The translations under genes and the position numbers were made by a program. DNA of 64,000 bases from Gnetum montanum. Lineage: Eukaryota > Streptophyta > Gnetopsida > Gnetales > Gnetaceae. Where the stretch lies: assembly GCA_015680685.1 (NCBI GenBank), contig MNCI01009462.1, positions 668,293 through 732,292 of the forward strand. Direction: 5' to 3'. Shown in pieces: positions 12,701 to 25,329 of the stretch (the stretch's first letter is position 1; the number at the start of each line of letters is the position of its first letter). The notes below the pieces were generated by a model. That model searched no databases. It was not told the origin of the DNA and worked only from the letters and a program-made list of their open reading frames with translations.

Positions 12701-14080
12701 AAGAGGAGGAGAGCCCCCTTTCAGATCAATTTCTTGATGAACTCCTCTTTGCTAAATCTATTACTAAACAAGTATCCATGGAAATAAACTGGTACAATGG
12801 CCTTCTCACCTACCTTCTCACTTAGAAAAATCCATAAGAGTTGGATAATAGGAAAAAATAATATTTTCTTTACTAGGCTAAACACTTCATAAAAATCAAC
12901 AAGTACTTTACAAGATGTTCACTGATGGCCTAGTTTGATGGTGCATGCCTACTGATGATTAACTATGCATTTTTCAAGATGCTCATGAGGGCCTAAGTGG
13001 GGGCCATTATTCTAAGAGACAAATGGCCATTAAAAACCTCATGACAAGGTATTACTAGTCAACACTATTTACGGATGCCCATTAGTTCATTTGCTCTTGT
13101 GAATGCTACCAATGTGATGGTGGCACGACTGCTCTAATGGATGAACCTCAACAATGGATCCAACCACTAGAGTTATTCAATATTTGAAGCATCAGTTTCA
13201 TGGGTCCCATCACTCCCATGTCTAATGGAAATATGTACACCATAGTAGTTGTTGACTACTACACCAAATGGGTAGAAGCTATGGCCATCACCGATTACAC
13301 ATCTTCTATAGTTGATTGGTTTGTATAATAGCATGTTATAAATTGATTTAGATGTCATGTGCACTTATTTGTAATAATAGAACTCATTTTATGGGCACCA
13401 CTTTTTGGAAAATCATGCAACATGTAGGGGTTGAATGGAAATTGACAACTCCATACCATGCCCAAGCCAATGATCAAGTAGAGGTTACTAATAAAGAGAT
13501 AATAAAAATACTAACAAGAATTGTTAGTAAATTTAGGAGGGATTGGAGTACCAAACTCAATGATGCCCTTTAGGCCTATTCGCTCCACTTGGAAACTTCT
13601 TATTGGTTACTCTCCCTATGAGCTCATGTATAGAAAATTACCAACTCTTTCTATCCACGCAGATCTTTGTACACTTTCAATAGCTTGTGACCTTTATCTT
13701 GACCTGGCCCTAGCATAGAAAGAAAGGTTAGTGAATCTCAATGTGCTAGATGAGAACTAATTGATAGCCTTGTCATCTAACAAAGTGCATAAGGCATTTA
13801 ATAAATAATTCCATGACCTTAGAATTAGGAAAGTAAAATTTCAACCAAGAGACAAGGTCCTAAGTTGGAATCCCATACATGTGCGATAAAGAACTAAGTT
13901 CCGAATGTTGTAGGATGGACCTTATATTATCTATGAAACCTTTCTCTCTAAGACCATGTTAATTTACAAACCTAAAAGCCCAAATGAAAAGCTACTGGCC
14001 AACACACAACAAGTAAAGCCTTTTCGAGAATCCAAGATAACCAATAGCCACAACACCTCAACAAATGGATAGGCACACAC
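12701..14080 (+). pseudogene. Ath-1 integrase (degenerate)
   Basis: The zinc-binding part is visible around 12970-13110 (DAHEGLSGGHYS and CSCECYQ). The core follows with FMGPITPMSNGNMYTIVVVD and YYTKWVEAM (13200-13290). The second catalytic Asp position reads ICNNRTHF (Asp lost), while QANDQVEVTNKE keeps the Glu (about 13460-13500). The C-terminal tail contains GYSPYELMYRKLPTLS and KVKFQPRDKVLSWNP. Frameshifts occur, for example near 13370 and 13550. Confidence 0.83.
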
Positions 14081-16050
14081 AATCAAAGTGTCTCCTTACT
14101 TTTTTAATTTTTTTCTATTTTTTACAAATTTTTTATATCATTTTTAGTAAATTTTCCCTTTCTTGAATATGTTACAATTTCTTCTATATTTTACTTTATT
14201 TGTTTTGGATTTCTCTTATGTTTTTCCTTTCTTTCTCTATTTCTGTTGGGACTTAGTGCAACTATAGCTATTACTTGATGGTGATTTGTACTTTATAATG
14301 TTATTTGATTGTGAATGTTTGCATTCTATCCTTGAATTTTGATGTTGATAACAAATACATGGTTTCTCTTCATGATAATAAGCAATGAGTCCACATCATC
14401 CATTGATCCATGTTACTCTATGGTGTTCCCTTGTTCTAGAAGTATGAGGTCCCTTCTTAAAATGAAACTTATAATGAAGTAGTTTCCAAACCTAGAAAGG
14501 GATAAAATGGATAGACTAGGATGTGACTTCAAGGGTATTTGAAACTTGTTGTACTTTCCTACCCTCTTGGATGCATGACTATTTCCATGGATCTCTCACC
14601 ATTCTACTATTAACCAATAATATGGAGAAAAGTCTTTGCATGGTATGGTTTTCATTAAAAAAGAAAACAAAGAAGAAGAAAAAAATAATAATGAGAATTC
14701 AAAGCACAATCCTTAGAAAAAATAACAAGCTACAAGCATTGGCTATGGGACTAGAAAGACATGTTATCCATGCTTAAAGGTCCCCTCTAACTAAGGCCCA
14801 TCTCACTTCCTACTTCTCTTTTCTTTTTTTCTGGAATGGTGATTGATCTATGGGAATATTCTTGTGCCTTAGGGAAAGAGTGTCAATGGAAAGTTATTGA
14901 AAGTGGTTAGTTTTAATTCATACTAAGGATAAATATTATCATGTCATATTAACCATAAAATCCACAAGGGACTTTATGTGACCATGATACAGGACTCCAT
15001 TCCACACTCTACTTCATCCACCTATGCTTTCCATAACTCACCTCACTATATTTTCTCATGTTTTTTTAATGTCTTGGTTTGATATGGTCAAAGTTCTTTG
15101 ATAGTTTCTTTTGTGATTTGGACCTTAACTAACCATAACCATTAATCATCCATGGGGCCCACAAACTCCTTGGTTTGAGGAAATGCAAGGAAATTAATGA
15201 CATAAGCTTGCTATAGGTAGAATTCACCTACATGCTCCTTGGTTGGGCTGGTTAAGTTCCCATCTCTTAGGAAGTTTTGCATTCAAACCCCTCATATCCA
15301 ACATTGATTGCATTCAATTTTGCACTTCTTAATTAAAATTCTTCATGAAATCTTTATTTTGTAAATAGTCTCACCCTCTTCATGCATTTCATCATGTTAT
15401 AGGCTTTCTTGGCTCCCATTGGACTTCAATTTTATTCAAAAATTCCTTTTTTCCCTCATTTTTCTAAGTGTAAAATATTTGCAAACAACTATGTTGATAC
15501 AATCACATCGACACAGCACAAAAATTATCTATATATACTATAGTACTTAGCCTTTTTTACATATTTCTTCCAAATGAACAAGGCTTTTTTTCCATTTCAA
15601 GAGCCCAAAGCCTTCTAGTGCTCATAATCATGAATTTCTGGTCTGATTAACCTCACTCTTTGATCTTATAGCTACTGGAGATGAGCTCTACATAATGGGG
15701 GCCACAAATCTTAGGTTTCTGATGAAAACATTTTCTATTTTTCTCTAACTCCCACAAGGTTTAATTAATAAAATAATGTTAAAATCACTAATTCATGAGA
15801 GTTAAACCTTCCCAAAAAAATTTGTAGCCATCTAAGTGAAATAATAATTAAATAATATTAAAATAATCAATCTACCATAATCACAAGTTAGTTAAAGTGT
15901 AACTACTCTAAAGAGACAAGGTATCCAACTGCTCCATGTTACACATCAAATGCTAGTCCTTGGTCATGATGTGATTACAATTAACATCCAAACCAAGGGA
16001 TAAATGTGGAGCAAAGGTGGGACCAACCAAACTAAAGAATAAGCAACCAA
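14081..16050 (+). other. Ath-1 non-coding region after integrase
   Basis: T-rich DNA without a credible gene. It contains a stretch around 14375-14800 that also occurs in Ath-4 (58790-59230) and in reverse in Ath-2 (about 3.4-4.3 kb), including the word CAATGAGTCCACATCATCCA. An A/G-rich run lies at 14655-14695. The short open frames here are not conserved between copies. Confidence 0.6.
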
Positions 16051-18600
16051 GAACAAAAAGGGCCCAATAGCTAGAATAGCCCTAGGAACAAGCAGTAGAA
16101 ACACATGCAATAGGATCTCTTCAAGAGGATCTTGAAGTGGAATCTATTTGCCAGATTCCTAAACATGAAATAGAGCAATCCCATTGGGATGAGGCACCAA
16201 GACCAAGGCCAAACCTTGAGGTCACTTTGACTAATTCTTTCCTAAGGCAAATCAAGGCTAAGGAGATTCAATGAGCAGTTCTTCAAGAACTAAACTTTGC
16301 TTCTTTCTTGGACATTGCCCTAGAAGAAGTAATCACTGAATCATAGAATTCTCCCATGTGGCCTATGCTTACCTCTAGTAAGTAATGATACATGGGAGAA
16401 ACCTATCTCTTCTAGAATAATAGGAAGCCTAATTCCATGGTAAAAATTAAGGACATTACTGTGTCCCTTTTAGTGGAGGTCATGTCTCAAGTCCTCAAGT
16501 TGTTAGACACATGGGTTGACCACAAGGAATATGGTGCACTAATGACAAAAAAATGAGTGTACTTCAAAATAGTGGCCTACTACCTCAATCCAATGATGAG
16601 GCTAAGTAAGGTGATGGCCTTCTCTATTCATGCATGCATTGCTTTGAGCAAAACATTTCCAATCAATCTTTCACAACTAATCTATATTGAGATAGAGAAG
16701 CACTTTAAGGTAAATGAGCATGGGATAAAGGCACTCCCCCTTCTATGCTTGATTTAAAAATTTTGCCAAAGGAAATAAATAACCCACTATTCAACTCACA
16801 CCCTTTGACATGCTTCTATTGCTTCTTGCGCAAAGATGATAAAGGACAAGGTGCCTTCCAAGACACAAGAAGAAGAGCAACTAACACCACCACACATTCA
16901 TGAAATGACATCGAATGCCTGTGCTACCATTGAGTGCATGCGCAAACTCTATGAGAAACTCTTGCAACAATAGTAGGTAGGACTAAGTGGTGGTGAACCC
17001 TCCATCTATACACTAGTGTTGGGCCATCTCAATGAAGTGATAAGAATCATCAATAGGATGAAGGGTTCAATGTCATTGTTCTTAGCCCAAAGAATGCAGG
17101 TGCCCATGAGATCAAATCCTAGCACCCAAGAAGTAATGGTGTTTCTTTCAAGACAACAAAAATTTCCAAAGATATCCAAAAATGCCACTACTTTTTTGGT
17201 ATTCCTAGAGTAGGGTGAGAAGGTAACTATATTATTAATGTAGTACCAAGGGTAGGAAATAGTAACTGAGCTGATGGCTAATAGAGTGGGTGAAGTACTC
17301 AATGCTCATATAGCCTCTATGCTAGATGTTACTACACTCAAGGACATGTAGACATCTGCAAGAGAAATAAGTAGGAGATTTAGCATAGGCTAGCATGAAG
17401 AATTACTAGATCAACTAGTTGGAGCTAGGCAACTGATTCCAGAGGTCTTTGACCCTCCAAAAAACATCAATGAAACACAGTTGGTGCTCTTGGAGTCTGA
17501 GGGCAAGTGCATCATTGCCAATGTCAAACTTAAAGTAGCCACATCTGAAAATCAACATTTGGTTGCTGAAGTTGTAGAATTGAGAGCTCGCCTTGCTAAT
17601 CTCACTGTACTGTCTAGGTTGTAACTAAAGATGACATTTTTTGAAAATTCAAATCAAACTTAATGAGGCCAAGTACGTAAAGATGTTAGCAATTTTCAAC
17701 TAGTCCTTAGTAGATGCCACTATCTACAACATTAGAAGAACTTGTTGGAGATTCATCAACAGAATGTGGTTCTAACCTAGGAAAAATATCACCTACAAAA
17801 TGTCAAGGCCCAAAAAGATCAGATGATGTAGTTTTTCTAACAACAATAGGAGAAACTTGCCAAGGTAAATATAGAATTAAGGAGGTTGGTTATGGAAAAC
17901 CATAATCTCTCGATGGAGGAGGTTTGTGCCTTATGCTAGGAATCCATAATTGAGATTACTACCTAGAAAAATTAGGCCCTCAAGTTTGAAAGGGTTAAAA
18001 AAAATTATAGAAACTAGGTTTCCATTCTCAAAGAAGTGAATAAAAAATAGATCTAGTTGGTGAAGACAAAGGTGAATGAGGCCCTCCAACAACTCCAACA
18101 AGGAGGTGATGTGTGGTAGCCCATCTATGATGAACTAAACATGTATAACAAGGTAGAAATCTACCTTAAGGAGCTATAAATCAAGGAGATGATGGACTAC
18201 ATGAAGCTTTCCAATCTCCATTATGAAAACCTAGCAATGTTGATTGCTAGAATGCTAAGGTTAGAATGAGAGAAGAAAGTGGCTAGCTTGTACCTCTTGT
18301 ATAAGGCAGAGTTCAAGCATCATAAGGAGACATAGAAAAAGCTAGAAATGGCCAATGCTAAATTTGATGTTTTGAGAGAGCAATTTACAAACTAATGATC
18401 CATAACTAAGAATCTATTCCATAGAATGAATGACTACAAAGAGTTGCAAAGTGCTATAAGAGCATTTGACATCAAACGTAAATAATTCACTATCTAGTTT
18501 GTCAACTTGAAGGAGGTGTTTCCTACAATGCCCTATCCGTTAGATGTTTTCATACCATCTAACATTAGTGATGCTGTGTGAGCCATGTATGATCCCTAAA
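16051..18600 (+). pseudogene. Extra sense-strand ORF of Ath-1, downstream of integrase (degenerate)
   Basis: After conceptually ignoring stops, plus-strand frames give long protein-like stretches. Examples are EVTLTNSFLRQIKAKEIQ, HACIALSKTFPINLSQLIY, GHLNEVIRIINRMKGSMSLF, then a Leu/Glu/Lys-rich probable coiled coil (ENQHLVAEVVELRARLANL, and further heptad-like segments to about 18390). It lies between integrase and the 3' LTR, where some plant gypsy elements carry accessory ORFs. I do not recognise the family. Ath-4 lacks it. It may encode a structural or nucleic-acid-binding accessory protein, but this is a guess. Confidence 0.5.
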
Positions 18601-19023
18601 GTAAGGAATAAAATATGACAGCATTGTTGGATTCTTTTTGTCTTCCACTGGAAGTTTTAGCTATATTAGGATAACCATAATCACCACTACCTCAACCATA
18701 ATAACTACATGAACCAAATGTAAGTGAAGGTTCTTCAACACCTCAAGAACCTCCACCACCTGGTATCATTTGATTTTCTCCTCATATTCAAGCTACTAGA
18801 GGGGTTTTTCTATCAAGTTTTGTAATGGCATTCAATTTTTTTGTCATGAATACCAATTTTTGTAAAATTTATAAATTCATACAGTTGGGCAATTAGCATC
18901 AATTTGATTCAATGTATGTGTCAATCAGTTAGTTAATAATCCCATACATTCTCAAAATTTTGTAAGAAGCTTCTTCCTCCTTTTGTTCACTCAAGGATGA
19001 GTTTTCCTTCAATTTTGCAAGTA
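18601..19023 (+). other. Ath-1 tail before the 3' LTR
   Basis: Non-coding. The last part (ACTCAAGGATGAGTTTT, 18992-19008) is shared with Ath-4 just before its 3' LTR at 60361-60377. That confirms a common element structure and fixes the LTR boundary. Confidence 0.6.
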
Positions 19024-19888
19024 TGATAAGTCATCGTTGGAAGGATCTAGTTGATGCAAATGTCTCGATGCAATCCTATTGATGCGTACCCATCAATGTA
19101 GCTATGTTGACGTGTACCATTTGATGCATGACTTGATGCATCGATGCATACACATCAATAAAGTGTCTAGTCTTACCTATATAAGTGCACGCACACATCA
19201 CATTTAAGGAATTCATTATTAAGTAGCATAACAAAGCTCTTGTAGTTTGTTCATTTCATAGTTAGAATATTTTCTAAGTGCCCATAATAGGAGTTGAGAA
19301 GTGTATGGATCTTTATTCTAGTACTGATGTACCTGGACACTTCGGTGTCAATAGCAATAAATATGAGCTTTCTTAATAAACTTTGTAGCACTTGGACTTA
19401 CCCTAATATTTACATTAATGCATTTTTTGTTCATGTAATTTAATTTCATGCATTTAATTAATCAATCAAATATGAATAATTAATGCACATAAGTACAATC
19501 ATCTCAAGCATATGCTAACACTTGGTAATCCCATTAACGTTTATGCTTGGTAATGTAGTAGTATGGTAGATGGGAATGGATACTTATGTTAGGATTAATT
19601 AAGGTTTAAATTATTTATTAGATTAATTAAATATTTAATTACTTTATTTTCTACACTTAGGAAAAATAGATAAAAATATAAAAGCTACACAAATTATGTG
19701 CCTCAATTACACTTAACCATACCATTGAACCTCACAAGTAGAACTAGGAAGACAATGATCATGTGTTTAGATTCACTATCTTAGATAATGTGTACTTAGA
19801 GATATAAATTATACAGAATTCAATTGAATCACTTAGTGAATGTTGGTGATCCATATGATTAGATGTAGGAATTTCTTACTACTCATCA
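19024..19888 (+). repeat. Ath-1 3' LTR
   Basis: Starts TGATAAGTCATCG and ends ACTCATCA. Its downstream two thirds resemble the Ath-4 LTR (GGATCTTTATTC, CTTGGTAATCCCA and the GGGAATGGATACT block). Its U3 differs: instead of GATATC palindromes it has a cluster of GATGCAT/ATGCATC words at about 19050-19160. No 5' partner is in the window, so a target duplication cannot be checked. Confidence 0.82.
19178..19184 (+). promoter_or_regulatory. TATA box in Ath-1 LTR
   Basis: TATATAA lies just downstream of the GATGCAT cluster and about 155 bp from the LTR start. The position matches the TATA box of the Ath-4 LTR. Confidence 0.6.
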
Positions 19889-21340
19889 AAGTCCAAGAGT
19901 GATAAGATGGCTTGTCATTCTATAAGAATTCGACATTATAATGATCAATAGGAAAGGAACTGAAAAGGTTATAGTTGATCACCTATCAAAGTTAAGATGG
20001 AAACCTCAATAAAATGAATAATGACTATCAAAATAATTTCCCAATGAAAATTTATTCATAACAACAACAATGATTATATATTTAATAGTGAAGTCATGGA
20101 TTACTGATTACATGACATATCTTACTATACAAGAGCTTCTTATTAAATGGATAACAAGCAAAAGAATTTTGTAGGGTAAAAAAGTATATGGAAATTAATG
20201 GAAACCTCTACAATATCTATGTTGATGGGTTGATAAGATGATGTGTTCTAGAAGAAAGTTAACAAAGAGTCCTATAAGATGCACATGAAGGATCATGTGA
20301 TGGTCATTATATGGAATAATGAAAAACACTAAAACTATTGATGGCAAGTTACTTTTAGCCAATCATATTCAAGGATGCACATCAGTTTGCATAGTCTTGT
20401 AAGAGATGCTAGATAAATGAAGGTTTAATAGCTATGAATGAAGGACCACAACAATGGATACAACCATTGAAACCCTTTGATATTTTGGAAATTGATTTTA
20501 TGGAATCCATCACATTAATGTCAAATGGAAAGTCTTATATCATAGTAACTATTGATTATTGTACAAAATGGGTAGAAGTAGTTGTAGTTAAAGATTCCAT
20601 TGCTACACCATCTACAAAATTCTTTCAACAACATGTGATAAATAGATTTAGAGCACCACATGTGCTAATATCAAAAAATAGGACTCATTTCACTAGAGAT
20701 ACATTTAAAAATCTAATGCAACAACTTGGTGTCAACCACAAATTAACTACATCTTATTGCCCCCAAGAAAATGATCAAGCTAAAGTGACTAATAAAGAAA
20801 TTATAAGAAGATTAGCTAGAACTATTAGTCAATATAGGAAGGATTGGAGCACTAAACTTAATGATGCTATATGAATATATAAATCAACCTAGAAACTTCC
20901 TATAGGATATTCACCATATGAGATAGTCTATGGTAAATTGCCTACTCTTCTAATCCAAGTAGAGTTAAATACCCTTGCAACTACCAATACCCTTGACCTA
21001 GATCTAAACTTAGCTCAAAGAGAATGCTTAATAAATACAAATCTCTTAGATGAAAATCAACTAATAGCTCAAATGAGTAATGAAGTTCACATGAAGTAAT
21101 CTAAATATAGACATGATACCAAAATAAGACAAGTATTCATCAAGCTTGGTGATAAGTCCTTTAATATAATCTAAACCATGTACCACAAAAGACTAAGTTT
21201 CAAAATTTATGGGAAGGACCTTATATCATTCATGCTACATACCAATTAGGCCCCATGAAAATTTATCATACAACAAGCCCACAAAAACTTATTCTCATTA
21301 ACATTTAATAGGTAAAACAATTTTGTAACTTTTCCAACTC
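19889..21340 (+). pseudogene. Ath-3: RNase H end and integrase of an older Athila-like element
   Basis: Directly after the Ath-1 LTR the sequence reads VIRWLVIL and then FDIIMINRKGTEKVIVDHLS, the end of a gypsy RNase H, so Ath-1 is inserted in this element. Integrase follows, with 20434-20874 open: QQWIQPLKPFDILEIDF, YIIVTIDYCTKWVEV and THFTRDTFKNLMQQLGV. The second catalytic position reads SKNRTHF and the Glu position QAKVTNKE. Both acidic residues are Lys, so the enzyme is dead even where the frame is open. The C-terminal part runs to about 21310. Confidence 0.85.
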
Positions 21341-22029
21341 CTATAAGGACTCCACCTCACATACCAAACCATTCATGGCATATTTAATCTTCCAAGCTTC
21401 CACTCTTGAAGATAGTTGCAAGGGTATCAAATCTGACACTTAGGCACCAAAACTTCTTATTATATTCTTCTCGTACTTTTCACATTTGTTACTAATTTTT
21501 TACATTTTGTGATATCTTTCTCATTCTTTTGTACATTTTCATATTTCTTAATCATTTTCCATTATTTGAAATCTTTCAAATTCTTTATACACTTTTATAT
21601 TCCTACTATTTTTCTATTTCTCTATTTTACCATTTTTCTATGATTTTTACTATCTTTTATGTACATATTTGTGTTGATTTTTCTAATAAAGTGTAAAGAA
21701 ATAAAATAATATGTAGTCAAAATAATAAGAACTTCACTATATATTGTCAAATCATTAAATGATTAATTATATATATAGTGCGACCACATCATCCATCTAC
21801 TCATATCTAATAATAAAAGATTCTTACCATGGACATAATGATATTCTTTTCATAAGAAAAATAAAATAAATTTATGATCATTATGCTTGGATAGAAAACT
21901 GAAGAACTAAGTGGGAATGAAAAGGGTGTAACATCAAGGGGATATGTGGATTCTCTAAAGCTACTACTATAAGTCTTATCTTCTTGTTAATTTGTATTAT
22001 TTACTTGAGTTCTAATGAAAAATGAAAGT
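21341..22029 (+). other. Ath-3 non-coding tail
   Basis: Strongly T-rich, without a gene. At about 21780-21985 it resembles the tails of Ath-1 and Ath-4 (ACCACATCATCCAT and AAAAGGGTGTAACATCAAGG compared with GTGTGAATTCAAGG in Ath-4). The similarity fades near 22000, where the nuclease-like pseudogene begins. Confidence 0.5.
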
Positions 22030-22738
22030 ATATCTAGCCTTGGCATTGATACTAAAAGTTCATCTATTAGGAAGATGTGTATGAATAGTCAACACACATT
22101 TAATTTCCAAATCAACATGTTCAGATGTTATACTATGTCAAGGAGCATACCTGATTAAGCAAATAGAAGAAAGTTTAAAGAATAAGTTATTCCTAAGCTA
22201 TACTAATCTAGTGCCAGTTATCCTTTGTGGGGACTTCAATGTGAAAATTGAAAGTAGTGTTTATCAATTCTTAAAATATGAATGTGTAAAGGAATCCTTG
22301 GGAAATGAACCTAATTTGAAGAAGATGTTTTCATCAATTCAACATGAAATTCCATTTGTTAGTGCATAGTCTACTTACTTTGAATCTTCAATAGATAAAT
22401 TAGATTCCAAAATTTAGGAACAGATGATGTTGATGGATAGTACTCATCAAGAATCATAGATTACCAATTACTTTGCTATGATTAATGAGGATAGGTCAAC
22501 AACATTCTTCATTGAGACCCTTGATTATATCTGGTATGGTGTCCAATTCTTTCAAGTTACCAAATTACTAGAGTTTATTTCTAAAGAAGAAGAAGTAGAG
22601 AAGAATCAAGATCAAGCCCTTCCATCTCAAACAAGACCATCCAATCATATACCACTTATGGTAGAATCAAAATTACTTTCATCAATTCATAAGGTTGATC
22701 AAGATCATGAAGTATCTCACCCTTACTTTTATTTATGA
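22030..22738 (+). pseudogene. CCR4/nocturnin-like EEP nuclease pseudogene fragment
   Basis: Two plus-strand frames give the hallmarks of the endonuclease/exonuclease/phosphatase fold of mRNA deadenylases. They are NTHL at 22090-22101, VILCGDFN ending at 22240, ETLDYIWYG at about 22515-22541, LLEFISKEEE, and LPSQTRPSNHIPLMVE near 22620-22670, where the family normally has SDH. The frame shifts once between NTHL and GDFN, and stops occur at about 22370, 22418 and 22459. It ends with TGA at 22736-22738. I see no intron, so a retrocopy is possible. The exact family member cannot be decided. A LINE endonuclease is less likely, given the TLDYIWY and LPS...H-I-P context. Confidence 0.65.
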
Positions 22739-23146
22739 TATTATTATTTTCTTCATTATTTAATTCATATTTTAATTAGATAATTAAAATATCTAAGGTA
22801 AGGGAATAAATGATTTGCCATGCCTTCACTTGGGTAACTAGATACGAGTTACACTTCATGTGACCCTGGTTAAGACTAGTGATTGGTGGTTGGTAAACCT
22901 TTAATTCATGTCTTGACATTTTCTTAGAAAATGAGGTATGTATCAATAAAATAATATTTAATACTTGTATATATATATATATTATTTTCACATATATTTT
23001 GTTTGCAAAATAAGTAAGAAAAAAATTCAAGTTCAAAGAAGAAATCAAATTATTAGAGCATAGGATCATAAATAGAAGCATTAGAGCTAGAAAAAAATAA
23101 TAAATGTGAATCCATTTAAGGACAAAAAAACCTAAGGGCGGTAGAT
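22739..23146. other. AT-rich stretch before an LTR
   Basis: No gene recognised. It includes a (TA)n run at 22966-22983. The last bases, CCTAAGGGCGGTAGAT, directly precede an LTR start and could be a decayed polypurine tract of a plus-strand element whose body is no longer recognisable. Confidence 0.4.
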
Positions 23147-23582
23147 TGTAACATCCCCATTTCCAAATGGTGCTACTACATAACAAAGATGGTGTCCCTT
23201 CATAACTAATTCTAAGATTAGTATAACAAGACCTAAAAAGGAAGTTGTAATTAAGACCTGAAAGGCCATGTTGTAATAATAGACATGTCTCTCAAGGTAA
23301 CCTTTGGGGATTTGACCTAAGGAATATATACCTAGGCTTAAAGGTCATGCTAGCATGGAGTGATAGAGCTAAAAAAGGTGAGTCATGAAAGCCCAATGAA
23401 GTGGAATAGGAAGAGGATTGGCCATCCCTTCTGGCCAGTTGTAGGCCTAACCATGGTGGTAGTGTTGGATTTCCTCTAAGGAATAGATTTTGAAGGAATA
23501 AAACCCCAAGAAACATTCTTAGATCATGATCCAAATACACTATTCCACATTAATAAAGAATTATTTTCTTCTTTCTTCTACA
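23147..23582 (+). repeat. LTR of a different gypsy/copia family
   Basis: Starts TGTAACATCCCC, a common start for plant LTRs, and ends near CTTCTACA. Length is about 436 bp. The flanking 5-mers (TAGAT and TTTTC) do not match, so it is probably the 3' LTR of an otherwise lost plus-strand element rather than a clean solo LTR. Confidence 0.55.
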
Positions 23583-25253
23583 TTTTCCCTCTTATTTTCA
23601 TTATGTATAATGTCAAATTGAGCAGCATTGTTACACTCCATACATTTCCTACTCCATCAAATTGAGCAGCATTATTACAATTCCAAGGTCTACCAAGAAT
23701 TACATCAGCATAATCAATTGGAAGCACATAACATTTCACAACATCAAGAAAACTCCTAATTTTAAATCTCCACACATATTTCTCTCTCATATCTTGAGAG
23801 TAATCCCTAGAAAACTAATTTACCTTGTAGGGTCTAGGATGAGGATTGGTTACCAAATATAATCTAGCAACTACCTTATAGAAAATAACATTTTCATGGG
23901 CTCCTCCATGACTCAAAGTATGAATCCATTTTCTACTAAGTAAACATCTAGCCCCAATTCAAAATAACAACATTCTAATATGATGGTCTCCTCTATTCAC
24001 ATTCCACATGAATGCACAAGAATTTAGTTCAAAAACTACCTCAATCTTGGGAGCGTTAGGATGACCTCTCTAAAGATCTTATCTAGATGTTTCCTCTACT
24101 TTCATGGTATGCACATTCTTGCACTTGGTTGGCTTTATAAGTAGACATTTTCGTTGCTTATGTCCCCATTCTCCATATTTGAAGCACTAAATCTTTTATG
24201 AGTTGCTACCTTAACCCTTGCCTTCCTTGCTTATGTTCATCTTTGCTTTTTCCTTCTCACCATCCTTCTTTGTCTTCTTATCATGGCTACCATATTTTTC
24301 TTTATATTTGTACTTGAATCCCTTCTCTTATTTGGATAATTTATTCTTCCTTTTAAATCTTGTTAGCTCCTATTTCCAAAACAATTGAGTTTCTTTTCTA
24401 CTTTGAATGCCAAATCATAAGTCTCATCAAGAGTTTGAAGCTTATAGAATGACAACTCTTATTGATACATCATTTTGAGAGCTCCTAGAAAGATTAAAGC
24501 ATGTTCATATTCCTTCTAGTTTACCTTACCTTAATGGAATAGCTCAAAAAATACAACACCTCAACTTAATAATTTCAAATTCATAATGATCTCTTACCTC
24601 TAATGAGATAGTTTGAATTTCCTTCTTAACCTATATTTCATCAAGTTCCAATCCCTAATAGATTAATCATTTTATCTTTCATAATAGTAGAACTCTTTCC
24701 ATCAAGTAGAAGCCATACCTTTTAATCTGAATTCAGCAATAGGTACCCTTAATTGATTGATATCTCTTCTAACTCAAAATTCTTATCAAACACCTTTAGC
24801 TAACTCAAAAAAGCATTAGTTTCATCTATATCATTGAAAGCCTTCAGTTCTACATATGAAATCTTGGTAGCATTTCTAAATGCTCTAGGAATCCTTGCTT
24901 CATCTTCCTCATTAAGCTTTTCATAAGAAGAAGTAGTAGCCACTAATGGAGCTTTCAAAAATATAATATGAGGAAGTTGATTCTCTTCCATTAGAATCCT
25001 TAACAAATGGATCCCAACACTTCCATAGCTTAAATGTTTGTCCCTCCTCATTCCCTTCATCTAATTGAGAAAACTCTTCATCACCATTCAAATATGAATG
25101 CTCATCATCCTCACAAGTCAAAATATAGATGGGGCCTGCATTTTTTCTACCTTGGCACTAATTTCATCCAATTTAGAAATCATCAATTGAAAGGTAGATT
25201 TCATGCTCTCCATGTCTATATTCAAGGCTTGAACCTGTTTCTTCTTAGGTACC
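23578..25253 (-). pseudogene. Minus-strand gag-protease remnant
   Basis: Reading leftward, a start MVPKKKQVQALNIDMES lies at 25253. An acidic segment follows (DDEHSYLNGDEEFSQLDE), then charged gag-like sequence, then a zinc-knuckle relic CFKYGEWGHKQRKC at about 24147-24188 (second Cys replaced by Tyr). A protease-like end reads FKIRSFLDVVKCYVLPIDY and ADVILGRPW (23640-23790). The rest of pol is missing where it meets the LTR at 23582. Many stops are present. It belongs to a retroelement unrelated to the Ath family. Confidence 0.65.
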
Positions 25254-25329
25254 ATATAAAATTAATAAAATTACAAAATCAAATTCCCAAGAAATAATCA
25301 ACCTAACCTCACTCTAATATCGATAACAT
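25254..25329 (-). other. Leader with a possible primer-binding site
   Basis: On the minus strand, TGTTATCGATATTAGAGTG at about 25307-25325 resembles the TGGTATCAGAGC initiator-Met primer site. It sits between the gag start and an LTR-like block. Several mismatches keep this tentative. Confidence 0.4.

Larger units (their letters stand above)
136..19888 (+). mobile_element. Ath-1: degenerate Athila-like Ty3/gypsy element, 5' end outside window
   Basis: This element reads gag, protease, RT, RNase H, integrase, a long non-coding tail, an extra ORF and a 3' LTR on the plus strand. It is interrupted at 1839-11322 by Ath-2. The frame before the break (ending LLEV near 1838) continues after it with the usual stretch ahead of RT (KWPIAFSWSYHELIGIDP near 11340). 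RNase H and integrase resemble the Athila lineage, by the wording KFKYYVLGYKVFVHTNH and IIRWLVILQKFDL. Stops and frameshifts are frequent, so it is inactive. It ends with an LTR at 19024-19888, beyond which an older element (Ath-3) continues. Confidence 0.85.
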
